Below, piece by piece: positions 44,336 to 50,902 of a stretch of DNA of 64,000 nucleotides; positions within the stretch are counted from its first letter, which is position 1, and the number at the start of each line of letters is the position of its first letter. The stretch covers positions 1 through 64,000 of the forward strand of contig NZ_JAHXRQ010000010.1 in NCBI RefSeq assembly GCF_019392335.1. Reading direction: 5' to 3'. The notes beneath the pieces are model-generated. The model had not been told where the DNA came from, did not search any database, and saw nothing but the letters and a program-made list of their open reading frames with translations. Source of the DNA: Mameliella sp. CS4. Lineage in GTDB: Bacteria > Pseudomonadota > Alphaproteobacteria > Rhodobacterales > Rhodobacteraceae. A program made the position numbers and the translations under genes.

Positions 44336-45148
44336 ATGACGGCTCAGTCATCTTCGGACATGACAACCGCAATCGGCGGTAACCTTCCCTACCTGCGCCG
44401 CTACGCCCGCGCGCTGACAGGGCGCCAGGACAGCGGCGACCGCTATGCCGCCGCAACGCTTGAGGCCATTCTGAACGACCCCGAGCTGTACGATTCCGGC
44501 GTAACCGACAAGGTGGCCCTGTTCCGTGTGTTCCACGCGATCTGGATGTCCTCGGGCATGCCGGTCGAGGACAGCGGCGAAACCGGGCTGGCGGCGCGAG
44601 CGCAGAAACATCTGTCGCGTTTGACGGAAAACACGCGCGAGGCGCTCTTGCTGCACACGATCGAGGAGTTCCCGATCGAAGAGGTTGCCCAGATCATGCA
44701 GGTCTCGGCAGAGGAGGCGGGACAATATGTCGACACGGCCTTCCTTGAAATGCGCGACGCGATTTCCGGCAAGATCATGATCATCGAGGACGAGGCGGTG
44801 ATCGCGATGGACCTGGAAAGCATCGTGATGGACATGGGGCACCGCGTCACCGGTGTCGCACGCACCGAGGCCGCGGCTCTGGATCTTGCCGGCAGCGATG
44901 CCCCGGACCTAATCCTGTCGGACATCCAGCTGGCGGACGACTCCAGCGGGGTCGACGCGGTCAACCAGATCCTTGCGCGGGACGGCGACCGCCCCGTGAT
45001 CTTTATCACCGCCTTCCCGGAACGGTTGTTGACGGGCGAGGGGCCGGAACCGGCCTTCCTGATCTCCAAACCCTATTCCGAGAACCAGGTGCGGTCCGCT
45101 GTCAGCCAGGCGCTGTTCTTTGCCTCGACAGAGACTTTGATCCGCTGA
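44336..45148 (+). CDS. phyR: Anti-anti-sigma response regulator PhyR
   Basis: A 270-residue PhyR. The N-terminal half resembles an ECF sigma factor (LPYLRRYARALTGRQDSGDRYAAATLEAIL, then TREALLLHTIEEFPIEEVAQIMQVSAEEAG); the C-terminal half is a receiver domain (IMIIEDEAVIAMDLE, LSDIQLAD with the phospho-Asp, FITAFPE and ISKPYS with the conserved Lys). On phosphorylation it binds NepR through the sigma-like domain and frees EcfG. The start at 44336 has GGAGC upstream; the EcfG-type promoter makes a positive loop. A strong terminator follows. Confidence 0.95.
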   Translation: MTAQSSSDMTTAIGGNLPYLRRYARALTGRQDSGDRYAAATLEAILNDPELYDSGVTDKVALFRVFHAIWMSSGMPVEDSGETGLAARAQKHLSRLTENTREALLLHTIEEFPIEEVAQIMQVSAEEAGQYVDTAFLEMRDAISGKIMIIEDEAVIAMDLESIVMDMGHRVTGVARTEAAALDLAGSDAPDLILSDIQLADDSSGVDAVNQILARDGDRPVIFITAFPERLLTGEGPEPAFLISKPYSENQVRSAVSQALFFASTETLIR

Positions 45149-45173
45149 CAAGCCCAACGAGGCGAACAAGAAA

Positions 45174-45207
45174 AAGGCCCGCCAATTTTGGCGGGCCTTT
45201 TTTTTTC
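45174..45207 (+). terminator. Terminator after phyR (also usable by dps)
   Basis: AAAGGCCCGCCA-ATTT-TGGCGGGCCTTT with a run of T residues following on the + strand. The convergent dps stop lies about 15 bases beyond. A near-copy of this stem ends the amidoligase operon at 48,471-48,499. Confidence 0.85.
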
Positions 45208-45221
45208 GCGGGCGGGAGGCG

Positions 45222-45719
45222 TCAGCTTTTGGCCAGGGCGCGCAACATCCAAGCAGCCTTTTCGTGAAAGGCGCTGCGGGCGGTTGCCAGGTCTTCCGTC
45301 ACCGGGTCGCGGTGCGTGCCGGCCAGTGCGATCAGCGCATGCAGCCGATGTGCCAGCTTCTCGTGATCATGGGCGAGGTCCTCGATCATGGCGGCGGTCG
45401 TGGCCTCGGCGGACAGGTCTTCGACCCGCGATCTCTTGGTCACGTCGTCCAGGCGCGCCGGGGCAAGATGCCCAAGGGCGCGGACCCGCTCTGCCAGATC
45501 GTCGGCGGCGGCAAAGAGATCCTGGTACTGTTCTTCGGTCAGGTTGTGCACGGAAAAGAACAGCGGCCCCTCGACGTTCCAGTGAATGGCATGCGTCTTG
45601 AACAGTAGCCGGTAGGTGTCGGCAAGCACGTCCGACAGGCCACTTGCCAGGGATTCAGTGTTGCGGACCCCGGTGGAAACGGAGTCTTCGGTCGGAATAA
45701 CCTTTAGCGAGTCAGTCAT
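45222..45719 (-). CDS. dps: Dps/ferritin-like DNA protection protein
   Basis: A 165-residue Dps with the ferroxidase-site residues in THAIHWNVEGPLFFSVHNLTEEQYQDLFAAADDLAERVRALG (His, Asp and Glu). It stores iron, detoxifies peroxide and binds DNA during stress. The start at 45719 is chosen because GAGGAGG lies directly upstream; an earlier ATG at 45737 precedes that ribosome site. An exact EcfG-type promoter sits 31 bases upstream. Confidence 0.92.
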   Translation of the reverse strand: MTDSLKVIPTEDSVSTGVRNTESLASGLSDVLADTYRLLFKTHAIHWNVEGPLFFSVHNLTEEQYQDLFAAADDLAERVRALGHLAPARLDDVTKRSRVEDLSAEATTAAMIEDLAHDHEKLAHRLHALIALAGTHRDPVTEDLATARSAFHEKAAWMLRALAKS

Positions 45720-45750
45720 CTGAGCCTCCTCATTCATTGGTTAGTCAGAC

Positions 45751-45775
45751 AACGACCCGTGCCCGCAAAAGTTCC
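45751..45775 (-). promoter_or_regulatory. EcfG-type promoter of dps
   Basis: GGAAC (45,775-45,771), 16-base spacer, CGTT (45,754-45,751) on the minus strand. The spacing and the GAGGAGG ribosome site place it as the dps promoter, 31 bases before the start. Confidence 0.8.
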
Positions 45776-45789
45776 GGATCACGGGTGGC

Positions 45790-45815
45790 GGAACACAGGT
45801 CGTACGGTGCGCGTT
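45790..45815 (+). promoter_or_regulatory. EcfG-type promoter of a small membrane protein gene
   Basis: GGAAC (45,790-45,794), 17-base spacer, CGTT (45,812-45,815), 31 bases before the ATG at 45847. It is back to back with the dps promoter, with 14 bases between their -35 boxes. Confidence 0.8.
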
Positions 45816-45846
45816 TCCTACAGGAAGAACTATTGGAGGAAGCAAT

Positions 45847-46044
45847 ATGTCCGCACCTGACACGAACACCGAAAGACAAAAGCGCCGCCATCGCCCCGCC
45901 TTGATGGGCATCGGCACCGCGGGAGCCGTCGCGGTGGTCCTGCTGGCAGGTCTTCTGGTCTACGTCACCGTGACCGCGGATGCGCCGGAAGGCGCGGAAA
46001 CACAGATCGACGGGCGCACAGGCGCGGTGGTCGATACCGATTGA
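45847..46044 (+). CDS. Small single-pass membrane protein
   Basis: A 65-residue protein. A basic N-terminal stretch (TNTERQKRRHRPA) precedes one hydrophobic segment (GTAGAVAVVLLAGLLVYVTVTA), then a short acidic tail. The topology is probably N-in, C-out in the inner membrane. TTGGAGGAAG precedes the ATG and an EcfG-type promoter lies 31 bases upstream, so it is a likely stress-regulon member. No family assigned. Confidence 0.7.
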   Translation: MSAPDTNTERQKRRHRPALMGIGTAGAVAVVLLAGLLVYVTVTADAPEGAETQIDGRTGAVVDTD

Positions 46045-46058
46045 TCCCACACATCAAA

Positions 46059-46092
46059 AACGCCCGCGCAGCCTCTGCGCGGGCGTTTTTTC
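46059..46092 (+). terminator. Terminator after the small membrane protein gene
   Basis: Arms AACGCCCGCGCAG and CTGCGCGGGCGTT with a two- to three-base loop, followed by TTTTTTCTT on the + strand. It lies 15 bases after the stop. Confidence 0.85.
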
Positions 46093-46111
46093 TTGTCCGA
46101 TCTGCCACCAA

Positions 46112-46306
46112 TCAGGCCAGGCGGCGCGCCGACCGCGGTCCGGCGATCAGCCAGACGATGAAGCCCAGCAGCGGCAGGAGCAGCACGAACAGAGTCCACA
46201 GGACCTTGCCGCCCGTGCTTGCGCTGGAATTGACGATGTTGACGATTGCCCAGACCGCAAGGCCCAACAGGATCAATCCGCCCAGACCTGCAATTTCAAT
46301 ACCCAT
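46112..46306 (-). CDS. Small membrane protein with PLDc_N-type domain
   Basis: A 64-residue protein with two transmembrane segments (GLGGLILLGLAVWAIVNIV and VLWTLFVLLLPLLGFIVWLIAG). The second half, ending in GPRSARR, resembles the PLDc_N (phospholipase D N-terminal) family of two-helix proteins. It lies 30 bases downstream of the DUF7218-like gene on the same strand and may share its EcfG-type promoter. A PLD-family enzyme is encoded 3 kb away. Confidence 0.7.
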   Translation of the reverse strand: MGIEIAGLGGLILLGLAVWAIVNIVNSSASTGGKVLWTLFVLLLPLLGFIVWLIAGPRSARRLA

Positions 46307-46336
46307 GATAGTCTCCTTTCGATTTCCTGTGCCGCT

Positions 46337-46597
46337 TCAGCCGCGAAGCGCGTCGATCAGCTCCGATTTGGTCATCTTCGACCGCCCGTCGATATCCAGC
46401 TCTTGTGCCCGGTCGTACAGCTCATCGCGTGTCCACTCTTCGTAGGGTGGGGCTTTGCCGCCTTTGCGGGACGGGGTCATGTTGTCGTTCGCCTGTGCAT
46501 TGGCGATCGCCGCCGCTTTCGACTTGCCGTAGCCCTTGTCGCGCAGGCTGTCGTAGGTTTCGTCGTCCTTGATCGAGGGGCCGTGCTTCTTGGTCAT
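46337..46597 (-). CDS. DUF7218-like protein with Rho-N/SAP-type C-terminal motif
   Basis: An 86-residue protein. Its N terminus (KKHGPSIKDDETYDSLRDKGYGKSKAAAIANAQAN) resembles the DUF7218/ChaB-like small stress-protein pattern, and the end DELYDRAQELDIDGRSKMTKSELIDALRG looks like the helix-extended-helix of the Rho N-terminal/SAP domain that binds nucleic acid. Likely role is DNA or RNA binding under stress. An EcfG-type promoter lies 91 bases upstream; the PLDc_N gene follows. Confidence 0.72.
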   Translation of the reverse strand: MTKKHGPSIKDDETYDSLRDKGYGKSKAAAIANAQANDNMTPSRKGGKAPPYEEWTRDELYDRAQELDIDGRSKMTKSELIDALRG

Positions 46598-46688
46598 CGC
46601 GCCGTCTCCTGCAGTCCTTCTCGCGTGCGTCCAAGCCGGCGATTTCCAATGCCGTCCGGTCCGAAAACGCGAGATTGTTCAGGCAAGG

Positions 46689-46714
46689 AACGCCTGGCGC
46701 CCCCCAGCGGTTCC
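46689..46714 (-). promoter_or_regulatory. EcfG-type promoter of the DUF7218-like operon
   Basis: GGAAC (46,714-46,710), 17-base spacer, CGTT (46,692-46,689) on the minus strand, 91 bases before the ATG at 46597. The amidoligase promoter lies 43 bases away, pointing the other way. Confidence 0.75.
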
Positions 46715-46757
46715 GGATGTTTCGCGGATGCCCCCGCAAAGAAAGACGGTTTTTTCG

Positions 46758-46783
46758 GGAACCCCCAGGGGAGAAGGCGCGTT
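46758..46783 (+). promoter_or_regulatory. EcfG-type promoter of the amidoligase operon
   Basis: GGAAC (46,758-46,762), 17-base spacer, CGTT (46,780-46,783) on the + strand. The ATG at 46792 lies only eight bases past the -10, so transcription should begin at or within a base or two of the start codon: a leaderless message is predicted. Confidence 0.75.
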
Positions 46784-46791
46784 ACGCACGC

Positions 46792-47754
46792 ATGGACAAC
46801 GCAAACTGTGTCGGCGGGTTTCGTGCTCTGCCCAAAGAGAAAACACTTGCCGGCAAAATGCGCCGGTGCGGAATCGAGATAGAATTTTCAGGAGTAGATG
46901 AAGCCAATGCCGCGCAGATCGTGGCTCAGACCCTGGGCGGCCTGGTCAAGCGGCAGGGGCCGCATCTGTTCACCATCGAGGACAGCGATCTGGGAACGAT
47001 CTGCGTCGAGTTGGACACGCGGTATGCGAAGCCGGGGAACCAGTTCCTGCCCGAAGGCGTGCTGGACGCGGCCCGCGCCGTCGTACCGGTGGAGGTGGTC
47101 ACACCGCCTCTGTCTCCGGAGCAGATGGACCGCTTGCTTGACCTGACCGGTGCCCTGCAAAAGGCTGGCGGAAAAGGCACCTCCGATAGCCTGTTTGCCG
47201 GGTTCGGCATCCATTTCAATCCCGAGATCACCGGCTACGACGATCCCTACATGCTGCGGACGGTGATTGCCTATGGTCTGCTGGAACAGTGGTTAAGGCA
47301 ATGGCGCCCGCTGGACATGTCGCGCCGCATCCTTCCCTTTGTCGATCCTTGGCCGGTGCATTTCACCGATGCGCTTGTGGAGGCGGACGACCTTGACCTG
47401 TCGGTGCTCCGGCAACTGGTTCACACCCACCTGAACGGGCGGAACTACGGGCTGGACCTCTTGCCGATCCTGCATGCCCATGACCCAGAGGGGTTTGCGG
47501 CAACCTTCGGAAAAGAGGCCAGCGGCGCCCGCCCGGCCTTTCACTTTCGCCTGCCGGATTGCCGCCTGGACGAGCCGGACTGGAGCATCGCGCACGAATG
47601 GGACCGCTGGTGGCTGGTCGAGGCGCTGGCGGCGGATGAAGCGCGCTATGACGCCTTGCGCGACGCATGGCGGCGTGGTGCGGGACACGGCGGGCTCTGG
47701 GTCGAGGAAGTGACCCGGCAGATCGGCAAGAACGGCGAGGAGCTGTTTCGGTGA
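46792..47754 (+). CDS. Amidoligase family protein
   Basis: A 320-residue member of the putative amidoligase (glutamine-synthetase-like/COOH-NH2 ligase) family. FRALPKEKTLAGKMRRCGIEIEFSG is the typical opening, with the acidic EIEF strand; further landmarks are CVELDTRY, VEVVTPPL, GTSDSLFAGFGIHFNPE and the FHFRLPDCR segment. Such enzymes are predicted to form ATP-dependent amide bonds on small molecules or peptides. I chose the start at 46792 since it is the first ATG after the EcfG-type promoter and restores the conserved N terminus. The GATase gene overlaps its stop (GTGA). Confidence 0.83.
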   Translation: MDNANCVGGFRALPKEKTLAGKMRRCGIEIEFSGVDEANAAQIVAQTLGGLVKRQGPHLFTIEDSDLGTICVELDTRYAKPGNQFLPEGVLDAARAVVPVEVVTPPLSPEQMDRLLDLTGALQKAGGKGTSDSLFAGFGIHFNPEITGYDDPYMLRTVIAYGLLEQWLRQWRPLDMSRRILPFVDPWPVHFTDALVEADDLDLSVLRQLVHTHLNGRNYGLDLLPILHAHDPEGFAATFGKEASGARPAFHFRLPDCRLDEPDWSIAHEWDRWWLVEALAADEARYDALRDAWRRGAGHGGLWVEEVTRQIGKNGEELFR

Positions 47755-48452
47755 GCCGCCCGCTGATCGCAGTGACCACCTCGACCCGCTCGGGGTGGCG
47801 CATCTTTCCGCTTGTCCGCCTGAATCTCTGGTTGGCGGGGGCGCGCGCCCTGCGCTGGACCACGCGGTCCGACATCGATCTTGGCCGCGTCGATGGCGTC
47901 ATTATCGGTGGCGGCGACGATATCTCGCCCGATCTTTACGGCGCCCGGCTGGAAGTAACCGCGCGGCTGGACCATGACCGCGATGCGATGGAACATGACA
48001 TCGCGCGCAAGGCGCTGGCCAGCGGTATCCCTGTTCTGGGCATCTGCCGCGGCGCCCAGATGCTCAACGTCGCGGCCGGCGGTACGCTGCACCAGGACGC
48101 CTGGTCGCTTTATCCCGAGGCACAGCCGATCAAGACCATCCTGCCGCGGCGCGAAGTCCAGGTCGAAGCGGGCTCGCACCTTGCTGCCTGGTCGGGCGAG
48201 GCGCCGATGCGCGTGAATGCCCTGCATACCCAGGCGGTCGACGAGCTGGGCCAGGGCTTTCGCGTCGCGGCGCGTGACACGCACGGCATGGTGCAGGCCA
48301 TCGAGCGCTGCCGCGATCCCTTTGCGATGGGCGTGCAATGGCATCCTGAACACCTGTTTTACGCGCATCGCCAACGCGCGATCTTCCGCGCTTTGAGCCG
48401 TGCTGCGTCCGGCTATGCGGAAAACCGTGCGCAAATTCTCGCACCCGCCTGA
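47751..48452 (+). CDS. Class I glutamine amidotransferase-like protein (peptidase C26 / PuuD type)
   Basis: A 233-residue GATase1-fold protein. The oxyanion/entry segment is VIIGGGDDISPDLYG, the nucleophile elbow GICRGAQMLNVAAGG, and the His-Glu pair QWHPEH near the C terminus, completing a Cys-His-Glu triad. PuuD-like members cleave gamma-glutamyl amide bonds, others supply ammonia. The GTG start at 47751 overlaps the amidoligase stop, so both are made together: one may build and the other cut (or feed nitrogen to) the same amide. A terminator follows. Confidence 0.85.
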   Translation: MSRPLIAVTTSTRSGWRIFPLVRLNLWLAGARALRWTTRSDIDLGRVDGVIIGGGDDISPDLYGARLEVTARLDHDRDAMEHDIARKALASGIPVLGICRGAQMLNVAAGGTLHQDAWSLYPEAQPIKTILPRREVQVEAGSHLAAWSGEAPMRVNALHTQAVDELGQGFRVAARDTHGMVQAIERCRDPFAMGVQWHPEHLFYAHRQRAIFRALSRAASGYAENRAQILAPA

Positions 48453-48470
48453 GCCGCTACCGAACGCAGC

Positions 48471-48499
48471 AAAAGGCCCGCCAATGTGGCGGGCCTTTT
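48471..48499 (+). terminator. Terminator after the amidoligase operon
   Basis: Arms AAAAGGCCCGCC and GGCGGGCCTTTT around a five-base loop, with T-rich continuation. It lies about 20 bases after the GATase stop, and its stem is almost the same as the post-phyR terminator. Confidence 0.8.
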
Positions 48500-48523
48500 C
48501 GTATTTGTTCAGATGTCTCAGCG

Positions 48524-48721
48524 TCAAACCTGTTCAAGGATCTGGTCCAGCGTCTTGCGGGCCTCGTCCTTGGTCTGGCCCAACCGCTGCTGCAGCTTGC
48601 CTTCAAGCTGCTCGCGGTCGCCGCGTGCCTCTTCCAGTTCGTCGTCCGAAAGCACGCCATAGGCTTCGCGCAGGCGTCCCTTGATCTCGGTCCATTTTCC
48701 TTCCAGGCGATCCCTGTCCAT
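48524..48721 (-). CDS. CsbD family stress protein
   Basis: A 65-residue protein starting MDRDRLEGKWTEIKGRLREAYG, the CsbD family signature (helical, W-K-x-KGxxxExxG), with a Glu/Arg-rich helical C terminus. These small cytosolic proteins accumulate in general stress; the mechanism is unknown. The start at 48721 is the ATG of that signature. An EcfG-type promoter lies 55 bases upstream. Confidence 0.87.
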   Translation of the reverse strand: MDRDRLEGKWTEIKGRLREAYGVLSDDELEEARGDREQLEGKLQQRLGQTKDEARKTLDQILEQV

Positions 48722-48776
48722 CGGATATCTCCTTTGCGTTTCGCTGCCCGGATCCGTTCCGGGCCTCTGATATGAC

Positions 48777-48801
48777 AACGCTTCAGGGGCAGTTCCGTTC
48801 C
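48777..48801 (-). promoter_or_regulatory. EcfG-type promoter of the csbD-like gene
   Basis: GGAAC (48,801-48,797), 16-base spacer, CGTT (48,780-48,777) on the minus strand, 55 bases before the start. The -35 overlaps a tandem GTTCC repeat and touches the 3' end region of the next gene, whose stop is at 48,805. Confidence 0.75.
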
Positions 48802-48804
48802 GTT

Positions 48805-49272
48805 TCAGGCCGCCTCTTCCAGTGCCCGGGTGATCGCGGTCTCGATTTCGTCCAGCGGATGGTTTGTCAGCACCTTGGGCAGATCCAGCACCAGTTTCGA
48901 GGTGACCTCTTCGTGCATTTCCTCGCGCAGGGCGCTCAGGACCGGACGGCTTGCAGCGATGATGAGATGGTCGAATTTGCCAGCATGGGCGGCCTTGTAG
49001 AGCTCCTGGCTGATGGTCTTGGCGAAACGTTCCTTTTCCAGCTCATGCCAATCGGTGTCATCCACCGCCGAGCGATGGTCGCCGGGGCCGTCGCTGAAAC
49101 GTCCGGGGCGGTTGGCGGCCCAGTCCTGCGCCTTGGGATTCTCCTGTTCCGCGCGGTCCCGGACCACAAGATGCAGATGCGCCTTGTCGCCCTTGTTGAC
49201 GAGGTACAGCGCCTTTTCTCCATCAGCGATCAGCACCCAGGTGCCATGTGGCACGCCTTTGGCTCTCATCAT
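48805..49272 (-). CDS. Host attachment family protein (baeRF-like)
   Basis: A 155-residue protein. GTWVLIADGEKALYLVNKGDK, ELEKERFAKTISQELYKAAHAGKFDHLIIAASRPVLSALRE and LPKVLTNHPLDEIETAITRAL fit the 'host attachment protein' family, an eRF1-domain-2-like fold linked to ribosomes or RNA in bacteria. The start at 49272 has GAGGAGG eight bases upstream. An EcfG-type promoter lies 111 bases upstream, consistent with a stress-time role. Confidence 0.85.
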   Translation of the reverse strand: MMRAKGVPHGTWVLIADGEKALYLVNKGDKAHLHLVVRDRAEQENPKAQDWAANRPGRFSDGPGDHRSAVDDTDWHELEKERFAKTISQELYKAAHAGKFDHLIIAASRPVLSALREEMHEEVTSKLVLDLPKVLTNHPLDEIETAITRALEEAA

Positions 49273-49383
49273 GTCGTGATCCTCCTCTTTTAACGTGGTG
49301 ACAATCAGGCGGGCAAGCGCCTGCCTGCGGGCAGGGCCAGTCCGGGCATGCGGGCCAGTTGGACCGCACGCTTTCATAACACA

Positions 49384-49409
49384 AACGCGCAACGGCTGGC
49401 TCCCGTTCC
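49384..49409 (-). promoter_or_regulatory. EcfG-type promoter of the host-attachment-family gene
   Basis: GGAAC (49,409-49,405), 17-base spacer, CGTT (49,387-49,384) on the minus strand. It lies 111 bases from the start and just past the PLD gene stop at 49,414. Confidence 0.72.
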
Positions 49410-49413
49410 GTGT

Positions 49414-50889
49414 TCAGACGATATCCTCGGTCACGCCGGGCAGTTCCTGCGCCAAGTCAGCACCTTCCTTGGCGTCGAATGGCACCAGGAAACCGCTCCG
49501 GTTCTCGGGGCGGCGCAGCCCGTTGCGGCGGATCTCGTCGCGCCACAGGGGATAGAGCGTCTCTGGCGACATGGCTTCGGGCGCAAGCGGATCATGCCAC
49601 CAGTGTGACAGCAGGCGGTCGCGCGCCTTTTCCACGCGGTCGGGCCGGGTGATCTCCACCGCCAGTTCGGTGTCCCAGCGCATCGATCGCCCGTTCAGAT
49701 TGGCCGACCCGATCAGGACAGAGTCCGCATCGCGGATCAGAACCTTGTTGTGGACGTGGATCAGCGGCGATCCGGCCAATGTCTCGCAGGTCTCGCGCGC
49801 GGCCAAGATGGGGCGCACGGGCGTCGCGATAGTGAGCCTTGGCCCGAAGCTCTCGCGCAGGGTGGCAACCGCCTGCTGGCGCAGGGCAAGGCCGTACTTG
49901 GCATCGAGGCTCTCGGAAGAGTCGAAGGCCACGTCTTCGGGCAGGCCCGGCATGACGATGATGGCGTTCAGGTCGCTATTCCTTGCGGCAGCTTCCGCCA
50001 GCGCTTCGGCGATCCGGCTTGAGCGGATGAACTGGGTCTCGATATGGATCAGGTGGCGGGCCTTGCGAAAGGTCGCCAGATGCGCCTCCTCGATCTCGGA
50101 CACCAGCGTGCGGGGCGAGAGATAGGGCAGCTGCAGGCGTCGGGGCGCCGACAGGGTGCGTTTCAGCCCGGGGCAGGGCGGTGGGGCCGCGCGGCCCTCT
50201 GTCACTGCCTGGAAACTCTCCAGATGTCGGCGTGCGGCCGCGGCTTCGGGACCGCGCAGCATGACCTGCACGTCGGACCAGGTGTGCTGCGCCGGGCGAT
50301 CATGATCGGGGCTGTCGTAGCGCCGTTCGTTCAGATCCAGCCCGCCGATATACAGCCATTCGTCGTCGATCACGGCCGCCTTATGGTGATGGGACACCGT
50401 GTGCAGGTTCGGCATGACGCTGCTTTCCAGCCCGACGGCCTCGAATCTGCGTTCAACCGGGGTCGTCTCGCGCAGCCGGTCCCAGCGGCGGCGCAGGACG
50501 GCAGGCAGAAAGGCAAGGCGCGGCAGCATCCCGGCACGCGCGCTGTGCTGGTGGGCACGGATGTTCAGCAGGTCCTTTCCCGCGCCCGTTGCCTCGGACA
50601 GGGCCACACCCTGTCGTACGGTGCGCCAGCTGAGGGCATGCAAACCGGTTGCCATGACTGGGTCAAAATCGCTGACGGTCAGGTCGATCCGCACCCCACG
50701 CCGCAGGGCATGCGCCAGCAGATCGAACCAGTCCTTGCCGATCTCGCGCGCCTCGGCGCTGCGCAGCCCGGTCGACAGATCAAAGATCCGGAAACCGGCC
50801 ACCACATGTTTGCGCGCAGCCAGAACCGCGCGCTCGAACGCAGGCCAAGCCTCGTCGGCCGTGATCAACACTTCGAAGTCGCCGGCCAT
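49414..50889 (-). CDS. Phospholipase D / cardiolipin synthase-like protein
   Basis: A 491-residue PLD-superfamily enzyme with two HKD motifs: HHKAAVIDD (about residues 168-176) and HNKVLIRDADSVLIGSANLNGRS in the second half. No transmembrane N terminus is seen, so it would be a cytosolic or peripheral phosphatidyltransferase or phospholipase. It starts 13 bases after the upstream sensor-kinase stop, so the two are likely co-transcribed. A role in stress-time membrane remodelling is inference. Confidence 0.85.
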   Translation of the reverse strand: MAGDFEVLITADEAWPAFERAVLAARKHVVAGFRIFDLSTGLRSAEAREIGKDWFDLLAHALRRGVRIDLTVSDFDPVMATGLHALSWRTVRQGVALSEATGAGKDLLNIRAHQHSARAGMLPRLAFLPAVLRRRWDRLRETTPVERRFEAVGLESSVMPNLHTVSHHHKAAVIDDEWLYIGGLDLNERRYDSPDHDRPAQHTWSDVQVMLRGPEAAAARRHLESFQAVTEGRAAPPPCPGLKRTLSAPRRLQLPYLSPRTLVSEIEEAHLATFRKARHLIHIETQFIRSSRIAEALAEAAARNSDLNAIIVMPGLPEDVAFDSSESLDAKYGLALRQQAVATLRESFGPRLTIATPVRPILAARETCETLAGSPLIHVHNKVLIRDADSVLIGSANLNGRSMRWDTELAVEITRPDRVEKARDRLLSHWWHDPLAPEAMSPETLYPLWRDEIRRNGLRRPENRSGFLVPFDAKEGADLAQELPGVTEDIV

Positions 50890-50902
50890 CCGGCCCCCTC
50901 TG

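Noticed and set aside
45174..48499. Near-identical terminator stems after phyR and after the GATase gene as a mobile repeat
   Set aside because: The GGCCCGCC-type stem is a common terminator form in GC-rich genomes, and no conserved flanks extend beyond the hairpins.
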